Below, in pieces: positions 11,184 through 21,908 of a stretch of DNA of 64,000 nucleotides. This DNA comes from Molanna angustata (Eukaryota > Arthropoda > Insecta > Trichoptera > Molannidae). The position numbers and the translations under genes are program-made. Location of the stretch: contig OY754979.1 in assembly GCA_963576475.1 (NCBI GenBank), forward strand, positions 24,597,034 to 24,661,033. Direction: 5' to 3'. The notes under the pieces are model-generated. The model was not told the origin of the DNA. It worked only from the letters and a program-made list of their open reading frames with translations, and ran no database searches. Position 1 is the first letter of the stretch; each line of letters starts with the position of its first letter.

Positions 11184-13109
11184 ATGCCTAGAAGTAAAGA
11201 GAAGAAGACAAGGACGCTTATTAATGTGAATGATCTGACAAATGCCATTAAAATGATTAGAGAGAAAAAATTCACCACTTTCGGTGCTTCCAAACATTTT
11301 GGATTACCAAGAACAACTTTGCGTCGTCATTTAAAGCACTGTTTGGAAATAGGTAATGATGTAAGCAAGTTACACGAAAACCTTGCAGTTAATCAAGTTT
11401 TTGATCGCACCGCAGAGCAAAGTCTGGTTGACTATATTAAAGAGGCAGCACACTTGCAATTTGGATTGACTCTAAAAGACGTGAAAGTACTTGGTTACCA
11501 ATTTGCAAAAGCGAATGGAAAAAAGTACCCTAAGAGCTGGGATACAAACAAAATGGCTGGAGATTATTGGCTGCGATTATTTAGGAAGCGATACCAAAAC
11601 GAATTGTCTTTAAGAAAGCCTGAAGCGACTAGTTTGGCTCGCTCTTCGGCGTTTAACAAACATACTGTGAGTTTAACATACGACAATTTTAAGAAAGTCC
11701 TTTCTCAATGTCCCTCTGACATAAAAGCGACTGATATCTGGAATTTAGACGAAACAGGATTGTCCACTGTCCATGTTCCTCCAAAGATATTAGCACCTCT
11801 TGGCACGAAGCAAGTTGGGTCAATGACTAGCGCTGAAAGAGGAACGACGGTTACAATGATAGCGGCTATTAATGCAGGTGGTGGTTTTATTCCACCCATG
11901 CTGATATTCCCTCGTGTAAACTTTAAAGATTTTATGATAACTGGAGCTCTTGAAGGCAGTATTGGAGGTGCCAATCCATCCGGTTGGTCAAACGAGTCCA
12001 TGTTTGTGAAATTCCTCCAGCATTTTATCAAATATGCAAAGCCTACCAAAGAACAGCCAGTCATTCTCATAATGGACAATCATGAAAGTCATATATCGGT
12101 ACCCGCAATACAAATAGCCAAAGATAATGGTGTAAAGCTTATTACTCTACATCCACATACTAGTAATCATATGCAACCATTAGACAAGTCAGTTTTTGGG
12201 CCTTTCAAGACTTATTTTAATACAGCGGCTAACGAGTTACTAATGTCTCCAGGTCATGTGGGAAAACCATTAACTATATATGATATTGCTGGCTTGGTGG
12301 GAAAAGCTTTTCCTCTTGCCTTCACACCAAACAATATTTGTAAAGGTTTTAGTTCAACTGGTTTCCATCCTTTGAATGAAAACATCTACACAGATGCCGA
12401 TTTTATCCCCGCATCCTATTCTGATCGTCCACTTACTGAAAATTCTCCCACCAGAATTGATCAGGTGCCTGTTAGTCAGCCGACTGCGTCAGGTTTCGAA
12501 GTTATACATGGAAAATCACCAACTTTGATATCGCCGGCTATAATACGCCCTCACCCAAAAGCGGAACCTCGTAAAGAAACACGAAAAGGAAGACAAAAAG
12601 GAAGATCCAGAATTTTGACCGATACACCAGAAAAGCAAGAAATTGAAAACATAAAGGCTAACAAAAATGTTTCAAACCGGTTAGTGAATAAAAAAACACT
12701 CAATGCAAAAAAGATAAAAAAAAGAATTCTATCCGAAACAGAAACTAGTGAAGATTCTAACAACTATTCAACGAGTGACACATCTGAAGGTACCTCCGAC
12801 AATAACAGCGAAGATGAGAACCTACAGGTTGAACATGTTAATGAAGAAAATTACAATATTGGAGACTATGTAATATTTTTATATGAAGGTTCCTATTTTG
12901 TCGGAAAGGTAGAATCAATATGTGAAGAAGGTGTATTGCTGAAATCAATGCAAAAATCACTTAAAAACTGGAAATGGCCTGAAAAAGAGGATTTGAATCT
13001 GTACCTTATAAGTGACATTATAGAAAAAATTAAAACCCCGCAAAAAGTTAATAAGAACAGAGAGATTTTTTATGTTCCAGAGATACAAAAGTACTGGGAT
13101 TTCTACTAA
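11184..13109 (+). CDS. pogo/Tigger-like transposase, intact
   Basis: A 641-residue uninterrupted protein. An N-terminal pipsqueak-type helix-turn-helix (about residues 10-60, with FGASKHFGLPRTTLRRHL) should bind the element ends. The CENP-B-like region follows to about residue 150. The DDE core has WNLDETGL (D189), LIMDNHESH (D298) and MQPLDKSVFGPFK (D334), giving an acidic triad with 35 residues between the last two, as in pogo. After a basic linker (about 455-515) and an acidic serine-rich stretch (about 515-555) comes a C-terminal module (GDYVIFLYEGSYFVGKV, WKWPEKEDL, YVPEIQKYWDF) often seen in these insect and marine transposases. The start ATG follows a TTTCAGAAATC sequence that could be a splice acceptor. 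No internal stops or missing catalytic residues. Confidence 0.9.
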   Translation: MPRSKEKKTRTLINVNDLTNAIKMIREKKFTTFGASKHFGLPRTTLRRHLKHCLEIGNDVSKLHENLAVNQVFDRTAEQSLVDYIKEAAHLQFGLTLKDVKVLGYQFAKANGKKYPKSWDTNKMAGDYWLRLFRKRYQNELSLRKPEATSLARSSAFNKHTVSLTYDNFKKVLSQCPSDIKATDIWNLDETGLSTVHVPPKILAPLGTKQVGSMTSAERGTTVTMIAAINAGGGFIPPMLIFPRVNFKDFMITGALEGSIGGANPSGWSNESMFVKFLQHFIKYAKPTKEQPVILIMDNHESHISVPAIQIAKDNGVKLITLHPHTSNHMQPLDKSVFGPFKTYFNTAANELLMSPGHVGKPLTIYDIAGLVGKAFPLAFTPNNICKGFSSTGFHPLNENIYTDADFIPASYSDRPLTENSPTRIDQVPVSQPTASGFEVIHGKSPTLISPAIIRPHPKAEPRKETRKGRQKGRSRILTDTPEKQEIENIKANKNVSNRLVNKKTLNAKKIKKRILSETETSEDSNNYSTSDTSEGTSDNNSEDENLQVEHVNEENYNIGDYVIFLYEGSYFVGKVESICEEGVLLKSMQKSLKNWKWPEKEDLNLYLISDIIEKIKTPQKVNKNREIFYVPEIQKYWDFY

Positions 13110-13194
13110 ATCAATCGAATAATATATTATTACTACTAGTGAACACCCGGCAAACTTCGTATTGCCTATATAATTAAAAATTGTCCTCCATAAC
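13110..13194. other. Start of a repeat-rich block inserted in the pogo element
   Basis: The words ACTAGTGAACACCCGGCAAAC near 13136-13156 resemble the opening of a widespread insect repeat (ACTAGCTGACCCGGCAAAC type). They mark the left border of the repeat block that ends near 14655. Confidence 0.35.
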
Positions 13195-13987
13195 CACCCG
13201 TCGCTTCAGACTCTTCAATACCTCCCATCCCTTCAGTACTTCCCGTCCCTTCAGTACCTCCCGTCCCTTCAGTACCTCCCTCAGTTACTCCCGTTCCTTC
13301 AGTTACTCCCGTTCCTTCAGTTACTCCCGTTCCTTCAGTTACTCCCGTTCCTTCAGTTACTCCCGTTCCTTCAGTTACTCCCGTCCCTTCAGTTACTCCC
13401 GTCCCTTCAGTTACTCCCGTCCCTTCAGTTACTCCCGTCCCTTCAGTTACCCCCGTCCCTTCAGTTACTCCCGTCCCTTCAGTTACTCCCGTCCCTTCAG
13501 TTACTCCCGTCCCTTCAGTTACTCCCGTCCCTTCAGTTACTCCCGTCCCTTCAGTTACTCCCGTCCCTTCAGTACCTTCCGTCCCTTCAGTTACTCCCGT
13601 CCCTTCAGTTACTCCCGTCCCTTCAGTTACTCCCGTCCCTTCAGTTACTCCCGTCCCTTCAGTTACTCCCGTCCCTTCAGTTACTCCCGTCCCTTCAGTT
13701 ACTCCCGTCCCTTCAGTTACTCCCGTCCCTTCAGTTACTCCCGTCCCTTCAGTTACTCCCGTCCCTTCAGTTACTCCCGTCCCTTCAGTTACTCCCGTCC
13801 CTTCAGTTACTCCCGTCCCTTCAGTTACTCCCGTCCCTTCAGTTACTCCCGTCCCTTCAGTTACTCCCGTCCCTTCAGTTACTCCCGTCCCTTCAGTTAC
13901 TCCCGTCCCTTCAGTTACTCCCGTCCCTTCAGTTACTCCCGTCCCTTCAGTTACTCCCGTCCCTTCAGTTACTCCCGTCCCTTCAGT
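13195..13987. repeat. 18-bp minisatellite, about 43 units
   Basis: Tandem copies of TTCAGTTACTCCCGTCCC with a few early variants (CCCGTTCC units at 13283-13380, CTCCCATCC and TACCTCC variants at the left edge). The unit is a multiple of three, so all three forward frames stay open, one of them as a conceptual SYSRPF repeat. That open frame is a by-product of the repeat and not evidence of a gene. The homogeneity of the central units implies recent expansion or gene conversion. Confidence 0.93.
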
Positions 13988-14605
13988 AGGTCTCGGTCAT
14001 ACGCTCGACAATTCATCAAAGTTTCATTGAAATTAAATGAACGGTTCCCAGGATAGTCCACCTTGTTTGGTAAAATGAACTGATACCCGATGAAGAAGAA
14101 GATTTTTTTTTAATCCAGCAACCATCCCGGGCATACACTCGTCAATTCTTCAAAGTTTCATTGAAATTGAATGAACGGTTCCCAGGATAGTCCACCTTCA
14201 TAGGTAAAATGACCTGATACCCGATGAAGAAGAAGAAGAAGAAAAAAATTTTAATCCAGAAACTATCCCGGTCATACGCTCGACAATTCACCAAAGTTTC
14301 ATTGCAATCGGATGAACGGTTCTCAGGATAGTCCACCTTCATATGTAAAATGAGATACCCGATGAAGAAGAAGAAGAAAATTTTTTAAATCCAGAAATCA
14401 TCCCGGGCATACGTTCGATAATTTACCAAAGTTTCATTGCAATCGGATGAACGGTTCCCAGGATAGTCCACCTTCATAGGTAAAATGACCTAAAACTCAA
14501 TGAAGAAGAAGAAGAAATTTTTTGATCCAGAAACCATCCCTGGTATACTCTCGACAGTTCACCAAAGTTTCATCGCAATCGGATGAGCGGTTTAGGAGTG
14601 CATAC
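13988..14605. repeat. Tandem array of about 135-141-bp units, 4.5 copies
   Basis: Each unit contains CATACGCTCGACAATTC, AAAGTTTCATTG, GATGAACGGTTCCCAGG, ATAGTCCACCTT and a GATGAAGAAGAAGAA run. The GTCCACCTT word recurs near 14055, 14190, 14331 and 14466. The final partial unit ends GGATGAGCGGTTTAGGAG followed by a CATACATA-rich tail and TTTATAATATAGATA (to about 14655). The endings recall minisatellite-bearing non-autonomous Helitron-like repeats of insects, but I cannot prove the class. Confidence 0.8.
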
Positions 14606-14655
14606 AACACATACATAGATACATACAAACATTCAAATTTATAATATAGATAATT

Positions 14656-15150
14656 GTTGGTTTAAAATAAAATTCACTTAAAATGCATTTTTATTAATTT
14701 ATTTTTACCAGTGCTAAAAGAGATCCCATAGGTAACCCACAGAAGGCCGAAGTTGGACGATTTGAACCGACCCAGTAGAGGGTGGCTCGAAATCTCCTTC
14801 CAAAATAATTAATTTTCTATGCTTTGTAAGATAGAATAGACCGAATAAAACGATTTTGGTTAAGAAAAGTTAATAATTTACTTAAATTACCTCCAAATTT
14901 TCAATGTGTCCTAGGTACACCGTAGTGCTGGTCAAGGTACATAGGGTATGTTGTACCTTGGCCTCAATTACCATTTTTTTTAACTTTAAAATCTATGTAT
15001 TAAGTATGAAATATACATTTCTGATATTTTGGTGGTGAGTACCCAAATAATTGACCTTTCAAAATATGCAATTATGATTTGTGTGCTGTACGTCAAATCA
15101 CAATGAAAAATATATATCTAAAAAACTGTCCTAGGTACAACAGGTTCCCC
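14656..15150. other. Right flank of the pogo element
   Basis: No gene. It contains the right subterminal sites (GGTCAAGGTACA and TTGTACCTTGGCC near 14930-14965, forming an imperfect palindrome) and the right terminal repeat at 15128-15150. Confidence 0.6.
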
Positions 15151-15152
15151 TA

Positions 15153-15755
15153 CTGCAGTAAGTTTTAACACAGATTACCTTTCGGACCCCATTTTCCACA
15201 AACAACAGTATTACAATAAATAGAGTAGCATTTTATTTAGACAATGTTTTGATAATGGGAAATACTATTAACCCTTTTAGATCATTTTGTACACAATTAT
15301 GTAAATGATATTTGAATGTATCCTGTTAATTAATCAGTGATAATATGTATATTTCAATAATATATTAAACAAAAAATTAATATGATATTGTATAAGTAAT
15401 TTTGAATGGGTGTACATGAAAAATCTGTCTATCCCTTTAAGAACTTGCTAACACTATCGTGCGGGTTCGGTTAGATTGCTGTAGTGCAGGAAATAGTTAT
15501 AATTATGTCCATATACTTGACAGCAACGATCGCACATGCCGTGTTTTACAACGCAGAAATACTACTTTGACAACAGTTCGCTAGGGGAGTTAGTAGTCCT
15601 TCACCAAACGTCGGAGACACATGTTTTGACAATGTCTAAAAGTAAATAATTTTAATTCATTGTTTATTAACTATTTCACTATGTTTTGTTATTTTCATTT
15701 ATTGATTGTGATATGTTGACGTTCAATTGTTTTCTTAAACTGTCAACATCTCTCT
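15153..15755. other. Spacer before the BEL/Pao remnant
   Basis: About 600 bp without a recognised gene. The last 150 bp precede a BEL gag-like frame and could be its leader, but I see no LTR pair or primer-binding site that I can support. Confidence 0.4.
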
Positions 15756-16790
15756 GTTTTGGAGTACAGACAGCTGCGAAGAGCATTGAAAGTTAGAAAA
15801 TTTACAACTGCGGGAAGCGGACAAGGCGCGTACGAACGAGGAAAACCGCACAGCGGCTTGTACAATCGACGCCCGGCGCATCGAAAGAACACGACGCTGC
15901 CAGACCTACACAAGAGTGGGCAAACTTACAGTCAGTACCGATCACCATGGTGACTACAGCAGTCGTAAAGGCGATGCGAATATACCTCAGCAACAATGGA
16001 TCGCAGTCATCATACTGGGAAGGAGGCGATGCGCAGTTGACTGCAGCGTTCATGGCCCGTACCACTACTGCACACAAACTGCCGACCTTCTCCGGGGAGC
16101 CTCTTGAATGGAGGAATTTCAAGAGCCAGTGGGACCAGTCGACAGCATTGTGCAAACTCACTCCTGCTGAAAATTGCCTCCGACTCCAACGTGCGTTATC
16201 AGGACACGCCAAAGAAGTCGTAGCAGCACTGTTGACGGACCCGCAAAACCTGCCCAAAATAATGGAAAAGCTGGAGCATACGTTTGATCATCCACAAACA
16301 GTCATCTCAGCAATGATTGAGAAGATGAAGAAGCTGCCATGCATACCAGAACCGGGGACAATTAAAGCAATCCAGGAAATGGAGTTGGCCCTCAGCGATG
16401 TCGTCTCCACAATAAAAGGACTAGACGATGCATCGTTACTATCCTCAAATTTACTGCAAGAAATGGTGTGCAAGATGCCGTTCGCGATGCAGTCCTTGTG
16501 GTTCTTTGCGAAACAAGATCGCTGATCTAACGTCAAAGACCTGTCGCTCTGGTTGAACCAGTACACACAACGGGAGCAGAATGGGACGAAGGAACCACTA
16601 GGAGTTGGGAACTTTGTTGCGACGACTGATGACGCCGAGACCTGGGCCAGATGTCCAAAAGGGCGCGCCATCGAGGCTGCAGCAGCCCGACGAGAACGAG
16701 TCCACACCGTCCATGTACCAGCACCATCGCGAAGTTACTGAGAACCCGCGGTAGGAGCGGTGGTGCTACCAATAACCGTCCTCTCTACTT
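15756..16790 (+). pseudogene. BEL/Pao retrotransposon gag remnant (DUF1759-like)
   Basis: The conserved stretch LPTFSGEPLEWRNFKSQW, RLQRALSGHAKEVVAALL, LEHTFDHPQTVI and LSSNLLQEMVCKMPF (about 16078-16500) is the signature of the BEL/Pao gag-like DUF1759 region, which packages element RNA. An upstream part in a shifted frame (from about 15800) and a downstream part after a TGA at 16523 (KDLSLWLNQYTQREQ) belong to the same protein, so frameshift and stop have killed it. Protease, RT and integrase are absent. Within about 300 bp the sequence passes to the LTR at 16828, so the whole pol region was deleted. Confidence 0.8.
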
Positions 16791-16827
16791 TAGTGTTGCG
16801 CAGATGTAGCACAACACGGGTGGAGAA

Positions 16828-17298
16828 TGTTACGGACAGTATTGGTTTATGCGAATTTTATTATTGAAATGTTAAAAATAAAAGTGAATAATATTATGTA
16901 TACACCAATGTCGAGCGGTTGGGGATTGTCCAGCCGCCGATCGACGGTGTGAGCGGCGGTGCCCGGCGGGTACACCCCTCGCGCACTGGCCGCCACCTAC
17001 CCTTGCATTGCACAAGCCGGCCGCTGATCGGTCGGCATCTGAATATAAATAAATGCAGATTGTGCAAACAATCATCTGTACTGTACTACACGACAAACCG
17101 CTCTTATTATTTATCTCTTGTTTCGACCCTGCTACATCTCACCATTGCTACTTCCCTGGACCATCTCACACTACTATACGTGATACGACGTATCAGTAGT
17201 GAAGGCGGTGTCATCCTATCGCAGCCTACGCCTTGTAAGAAGCGAGCCGTCCTATAAAATATTTGGTACCGCAGTTACAACCGTAGCTGTACGTAACA
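16828..17298 (+). mobile_element. BEL/Pao 3' LTR
   Basis: It begins TGTTACGGACAG directly after a purine-rich GGGTGGAGAA stretch (polypurine tract) and ends GTACGTAACA, giving a 7-bp TGTTACG/CGTAACA inverted end. It is about 471 bp, markedly G+C-richer than its surroundings, and contains AATAAA signals (near 16876 and 17045). Position after the gag remnant supports a 3' LTR. The matching 5' LTR is not in view, and the right end could lie up to 20 bp earlier. Confidence 0.65.
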
Positions 17299-17321
17299 AT
17301 AAATGCATCTTATATAAAGCA

Positions 17322-19062
17322 ATGGATTTCAGACCTTTTACCGTATTGGTTCAAAAGGTAAATGAAAATAAGTCTGTCGCTATTCACCCCATTAACTTTG
17401 GCAACTTTTTATTTCCAAATGGATTCAAAAATATTCTTCCTGGTAGTGTCAAGGCCCTAGGAAAATTCAAAATATCGGTGACTTTTAAGGACTATCAGCT
17501 AACCTATTTTTCGCATCAGACATTCTCAAAAATAATTCATACTCTACACTGATTCCCAGTCTTTTAACTACACGAATTGGTATTGTCAAAGGCATACCTC
17601 TCGACTATTCTAAGACAGACATTTTGGAAGAAATATCTGTAGCAGGTGGCTGTAGTCAAGCTATCAAAGCACGCCATCTAAATTTCAAAGATAAAAAAAT
17701 TTCAACTTCACAATGGCTCCCATCCACAGGCGGTTTCTTAGTGTGTGCATAAGTGCACTGCACTGCTTACTAAAATAAAAAAGAAATATCCCTAGAAATT
17801 TATCAAAACACTTGTAAACATACATTTTAATAATAATATGTAAGTAGTAAATTTCCTGTAGGTACATGTTGAATGCGCGTGCGCGGTGTAGTCGTGAGTA
17901 TACTGTAGTACGAAAGATATTTCGCGCATGCGCATTAAGGATTACGTGCACTTTCAATAATGCCCATAAATAAATGTGAGACCTCATACTGTGCCTCATA
18001 CAAATTCTATATTTTGTTCAAAATCGTCGGTGTTATAATGCCTCATTGGTCTACATACATATGCGTTAGAAAGAGATGTAATCATTCAGTTGTCGTGCAC
18101 TGTCCGATCTGCCCCGCACATGCGCATTGAAGACATATTCTGTCCATAATAAGAGTTACCAAAAACATGCGTAAAAACGACCTTTTAGATTTGATTAGTA
18201 AAGATTATTTTACATTTACTGATGTATAATGTTATACAACAACATTCAAGTTTGACCGGTTGTCCACACAGAACACAAAGTGTCATTCATCGATTTATCT
18301 GTTTTTTAAACTAAACATCTTTCTAGCGTGAATAAAGATATGAAATAATATCGACTGAATTGCGTGTTCTTTATTCTTGGGGTATTTTTTCAACGTCGAT
18401 GGAGTGATAACAATTTAAAAACTATTTTAAATACCTACGATTCAGTCTTATAGTAAATTATCATACAATTATTTGTACAATCTCAATGACAACTGAGGAG
18501 TGCCATCGGTGATTTTCTACGTATTTTTTCTAATATTTTTGAGGATAATACATTATTATATTCTTATTATAACAGAAGACTGTCTCAATGCTTTATCAAT
18601 GGTGTCCAAAAACAAAAAAAACTGTTTTCACTATCAAAACTCCAAAGCAAGCAATCACTCCTTATACTACGTCGAGATCAATCGCATTTAAACTCAATTT
18701 TAATTGCTCCAAATGGAAATACCAGTTCACAGGAAAAAGCGAACGGTGTAGCATTATTATCAGAAGATGATAATAATTGCTCTTCTAATAACTCTCTTGT
18801 CGAATCCTTAATTAACACTTTGATGCAAATTTTGTCTAATAATAATGTAACGTCCAACGCTGCCAACTTACTCACAAAACTTTCTTTATCATCAAAAAAT
18901 GACAATATTCCTCCAGTGGAATGCCAGAAACATAACATCTAATAAATTAAATCTTCTTTACCATCTTAATACATATAATGTTTCAGTTGCGGTCATTTCC
19001 GAAACATGGCTTAAACCTACACATCACTTTCGTGTTAGTGGTTATACATGTGTAAGAAGTGA
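17322..19062 (+). pseudogene. Jockey-like LINE: ORF1 pieces and endonuclease N-terminus
   Basis: Three collinear pieces of one non-LTR element. First, 17322-17750: an ORF1 RNA-binding domain starting MDFRPFTVLVQK, broken by a frameshift near 17550, with TRIGIVKGIPLDYS and IKARHLNFKDK after it. Second, about 18590-18942: the ORF1 C-terminus (NNSLVESLINTLMQIL, NAANLLTKLSLSS, ending at TAA 18940). Third, overlapping in another frame, the start of the ORF2 endonuclease (WNARNITSNKLNLL, VAVISETWLKP) ending at 19062. The zinc-knuckle region between 17750 and 18590 is missing or replaced. The endonuclease stops where piggyBac-like sequence begins. Confidence 0.7.
17751..18589. other. Non-coding segment inside the Jockey-like LINE
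   Basis: About 840 bp with no recognisable protein, including a short block with CGCATGCGCATT and GCACATGCGCATTGAAG words (17925-18130). It occupies the place of the ORF1 zinc knuckles, so it is probably an insertion or rearrangement, but I could not define its ends. Confidence 0.35.
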
Positions 19063-20055
19063 CTGAGTTGGAGCATACAGCAGGGAATTACTCAATGGAC
19101 GAACAAATGACCCCATTTACTGGACGATGCATAGTCCGTCAGTTTGTAAAAAACAAGCCCCGTCCAATTGGATTAAAAAAAAATGTTGTGACGACATCAG
19201 GAAGGACTGATGGTAAGTGACAAGTCCATGGGAATCGGGACAGCGATTATTTTACGCCTTGCGGAAAGTTTACCACCCAACAGTTGTTTGTATTTTGACA
19301 GATATTTTACTAATCTCCCGCTACAAAGCAGATTGACAGAAATGCATTTACATGGATCTGGAACAATAATGGTGAATAGATTGACAGGAGTAAATTTCAA
19401 ATCAGACAAATTATTTAAGCAGTGAGAAATGATGTTGGTGTACTGAAATGGAAGGACACAAAATGTGCTATAATTGCTTCCAACTGTTGTGGAGCCGACC
19501 CTGTTTCCATTGTCAAGAGGTGGAATAAAACCAACAAAAGATATATTGATATACCAGCCTCAAATATTATAAAAAAGTACAATATGCATATGGGGGGGGG
19601 GTGTTGATATTTGTGACCAGTTAGTTGAATGCTATCGGACGTGGATTAAAACTAGAAAATGGACATTGGAAGTCATTATTCATTTTATGTGGATTTGGCC
19701 ATTGTCAACAGTTGGATGTTATACCGTATTAATTGTAGACAAAATAAAAACAAAATAATGTATCTTCTACAGATGTCCATTGGAGAGGCACTAATTGGAA
19801 GTCCTTCAAGAAAAAGAAAATCAACGATTGTAGAAGAAAACGATGACGCGAACTTGAACGACAGCTATCGTCGAGCGAAAATGCCCAGTGTAGATTTGAG
19901 ACATGATGGATAAGATCATTTTCCAATTTTCGATAGCATAGTATCTCAAAGGATATGCAGACTTGAAGGGTGCAAGAGCAGATTGAAGATAAAGTGTGAT
20001 GTACACTTGTGTATGTCCAGGGGAAAAAAATGTTTCAAACATTTCATTTTAAAGG
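19063..20055 (+). pseudogene. piggyBac transposase, C-terminal half, frameshifted
   Basis: The sequence shows [17 protein letters not shown] (first catalytic aspartate region), GIGTAIILRLAESLPP with YFDRYFTNLPL (second aspartate), and then NMHMGG...VDICDQLVE (third aspartate region). These are followed by HFMWIWPLSTVG/LAIVNSWMLYR and a C-terminal cysteine/histidine-rich end (CRLEGCKSRLKIKCDVHLCMSRGKKCF). At least four frame shifts (about 19208, 19421, 19600 and 19680) separate the pieces. The N-terminal half is absent. The element follows the LINE endonuclease without a gap, so it replaced or invaded that LINE. Confidence 0.85.
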
Positions 20056-20119
20056 TTAAAAACCAAATGTAGTGGAAACTTCTGTAGTGGAAAGATTCAT
20101 AAGCAGACTGTAATCTACG

Positions 20120-20469
20120 CCAAGCAACGCAAAAGCGGCAATTGTGACGGACTTCGCATATTTCAAAAAAGACATTTTCGAAATGCAGGATAATTTATCA
20201 TCCGCTATATCTGGACTATCGGAGAAAATCGATGACCTGGAAGCTCGAACAAAGTGCAAGATGATACTTATTCATGGCGTAAAGGAGACTCCCAAAGAAG
20301 ATGTCAAATCAACAGTATGCTATTTTTATCAAGGAAATGGTATGTCTATGTACCAGACTTACCTCGTGATTCAATATCCTTTTGTTTTCGACTAGGGTCT
20401 CATACCAATAAACCGAGACCCATTCTTGTGAAGTTTACCACACTGGAAACTAAAGTCAAAAAATTTTAG
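20120..20469 (+). pseudogene. LINE ORF1 fragment (coiled coil plus RNA-binding domain)
   Basis: Residues VTDFAYFKKDIFEMQDNLSS and SGLSEKIDDLEARTK form a heptad-rich coiled coil. After them come MILIHGVKET (the ILxxGVxE start of an L1-type RNA-recognition domain) and, in a shifted frame, RLGSHTNKPRPILVKF with a downstream VKKF. This is the normal order of an ORF1 protein that binds LINE RNA. A frameshift near 20390 and truncation at both ends make it a remnant. Confidence 0.6.
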
Positions 20470-21371
20470 GATCTCGTTCTTATACAAATATAACAGTAGA
20501 AAAAATTGAATGTCGTAATCATCCTTTAAGTAATTACATAACCAAAGCTAATTTACTTTCAACAGACACCCGGTACCCTAAACGAATAAATGATGTATAT
20601 CGTTTACGGACATCTGTCACATCTGCTATTAAATTTAGAATGTCTGAAAATTGTTCTAAAGATGTTAAAATTGCTAATTTACATGATATTCTTTATAGCC
20701 ATCGACACGTTTTTGGAGACCATTCTAATTGTAGTGATTATTACTGTAATCGTAAAATTGAAAAAGATTATGTACCTGCATTAAAATCTTTATTTAAAAC
20801 TTCAACAATTTTGTTCGCGTTTAGGTATTCACTCGCGTAGTTTAATTTATAACGTAGACAGCAACATTACTGAAATATACAACAGCATTGTCGCTAAAAT
20901 GGTTGGTGGAAAAATAATTAATTATTCAACAAAACAATCTTACACTGGAAGGTATGCAGCGGCTGTTGTTGTTGTTGTTGCATTCAATACAAAACGTCCT
21001 CATTATGTTATTCATAAAACTGTTTTTGGCAGTGATCTGCGAAATATTTTAAAGAAACTCGAATGTTATCGACAAAAAAATTAAAATTATATTAACAAAA
21101 CAGTAAATCGAAAATTACTGTTTAAACTAGATTCCGATTATGGTGATGCATGTCAAAAACCCAATATTGATAACGTAACATTTGATACTGCAAAAACGCT
21201 GAATGAATTGCGATGTTCGACTACTGATCGTCTACCAATTGAAAGAGAAACCATTTTGCAATCTGAGTGTGGAGAGTGGTTAGAACATCGTCGAAATTTA
21301 TTAACGGCTTCCTGTTTTGGGAAAATATGCAAGAGGAGAGTGATTAGTTGCGCACGTATAGTTAAAACTTT

Positions 21372-21908
21372 AATGTATTTGTTCGCGCTACAAATTTTAA
21401 ATATAAAAATATCACTGCATTTGACTTATTTGGTGCCTCTATGTGTCATAAGTAAGCAATGCACCAACTCGGCCAATAGGAATGCCTTATGTTTATCGCG
21501 ACCGCCGCCAGGTTTCCATATAGACGACAACTAGAACAAGTGTTCGCTTCGCTCTCGCCGCTGTGAAAAAAAGACCTTCTTTTCATTATTACTTTCGCTG
21601 ACGCATCTATTATATATTATTGCAATATATATTTAAAATAAGTTTCGCTATTATCATCTCGCCGCCGCCGATATAATCGCTACAAGTTCACCTGTCACCT
21701 GAGACATCTCCAGCTACCCACACTGCAGAAGAAGGCCCTTCCAGCAACCCTGGTCCAAAGGTAGGTGCATTGTCTTGTTTTGGTGTCACTGGAGGTGTTT
21801 AAATTTGTTCAATTGCAGTGCATAAATATTATACCTCGCAATTTCTATCTCTAAGAATCAAATACTTATTAAAATCGAACCAGCGCCGCATTCTCTCAAC
21901 ACCAGTAT
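21372..21908. mobile_element. Unclassified insertion in the YqaJ domain
   Basis: The YqaJ reading frame breaks after KTLMY at about 21374 and resumes as SLNNVESIKYG at 21909. The four bases GTAT occur at both junctions, so a short TSD is possible. The roughly 535-bp insert has TTGTTCGCGCTAC at one side and a CGCCGCCGCCG patch near 21660, and no recognised protein. An intron is less likely because joining at the visible GT and AG would shift the frame. Confidence 0.5.

Larger units (their letters stand above)
10659..15152 (+). mobile_element. Complete pogo-like (Tc1/mariner superfamily) transposon with TA duplication
   Basis: The element proper spans 10661-15150. It begins GGGGAACCTGTTGAACCTTGG and its right end reads, on the opposite strand, GGGGAACCTGTTGTACCTAGG, about 22 matching bases of terminal inverted repeat. 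TA dinucleotides flank it at 10659-10660 and 15151-15152, as expected for this superfamily. Inside are an uninterrupted transposase gene (11184-13109), subterminal repeated sites at both ends, and an unrelated repeat-rich block (about 13136-14655) between the transposase stop and the right end. The intact ends and frame suggest recent mobility. Confidence 0.88.

Noticed and set aside
13181..14056. 291-codon open frame encoding a SYSRPF repeat
   Set aside because: It is the translation of an 18-bp minisatellite that is open in all three forward frames; no start context, domain or homology supports a protein.
16872..17257. Frames across the BEL LTR on both strands
   Set aside because: They lie within the LTR, which is G+C-rich and hence poor in stops; no protein similarity.
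21372..21908. Intron in the YqaJ gene
   Set aside because: Joining at the visible GT and AG shifts the frame and creates a stop; an insertion with a GTAT duplication fits better.
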